In this document: one piece after another, positions 63,593-64,000 of the stretch | Position numbering within the stretch: position 1 is the stretch's first letter | Layout: every line of letters starts with the position of its first letter | Origin: Muscardinus avellanarius | Taxonomy: Eukaryota > Chordata > Mammalia > Rodentia > Gliridae | Length of the DNA stretch: 64,000 nt | Assembly: GCA_963383645.1 (NCBI GenBank) | Contig: OY726565.1 | Span: 37,305,529 to 37,369,528, forward strand | Reading direction: 5' to 3' | Translations under genes and position numbers: made by a program | The notes under the pieces: generated by a model | The model's database searches: none | Seen by the model: only the letters and a program-made list of their open reading frames with translations | What the model was told of the DNA's origin: nothing

Positions 63593-64000
<408 letters not shown>

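Overview
The window is interior sequence of a mammalian nuclear gene, from a rodent that is almost certainly a squirrel (Sciuridae). Two things support this. The minus strand carries 20 consecutive coding exons of MYO6 (myosin VI). The introns are packed with a dimeric SINE made of a 7SL/B1-like left monomer, an A-rich linker and a tRNA-Ala/ID-like right monomer, which is the MEN/B1-dID type known from squirrels and their relatives. There are no prokaryotic features.

MYO6 runs right to left. The exons join without a frame break into 760 codons that match human residues 300-1059 one for one (human numbering recalled, not searched): motor domain from exon 63628-63808 to about 26104, converter, reverse-gear insert, IQ motif, lever-arm extension, single alpha-helix, and the start of the distal tail. 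Upstream exons lie beyond 64000 and downstream cargo-binding exons before base 1. Splice sites are AG/GT throughout.

The introns hold: (a) about 80 SINE copies in both orientations; below, type O is the older form with an intact ID right monomer (ending like GGGTTCAATCCCCAGTACC), type Y is the younger form whose right monomer reads GGGCTTCCAGGAACCCCAG, and type M is intermediate; (b) L1 pieces at 8385-11745 (+), 19343-22354 (+, ORF1-bearing, chimeric) and 53040-53627 (-); (c) two retropseudogenes, IQSEC1 long isoform at about 27515-32740 (+) and LSM3 at 58827-59352 (-, perfect 13-bp target-site duplication); (d) old MIR, MER2-like and MER5-like fossils; (e) many microsatellites, several grown from SINE tails.

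The most unusual object is at 46901-49617: a 2.7-kb GC-rich composite retroelement with three 125-bp monomers, a unique segment with an interrupted protein-like frame, a 1.5-kb VNTR of alternating 50-bp half-units, and an L1-type 3' end with an A-rich tail, all bracketed by a perfect 14-bp target-site duplication. Its architecture parallels the hominoid SVA/LAVA elements but the parts are unrelated in sequence as far as I can see. It is the best candidate for something undescribed here.
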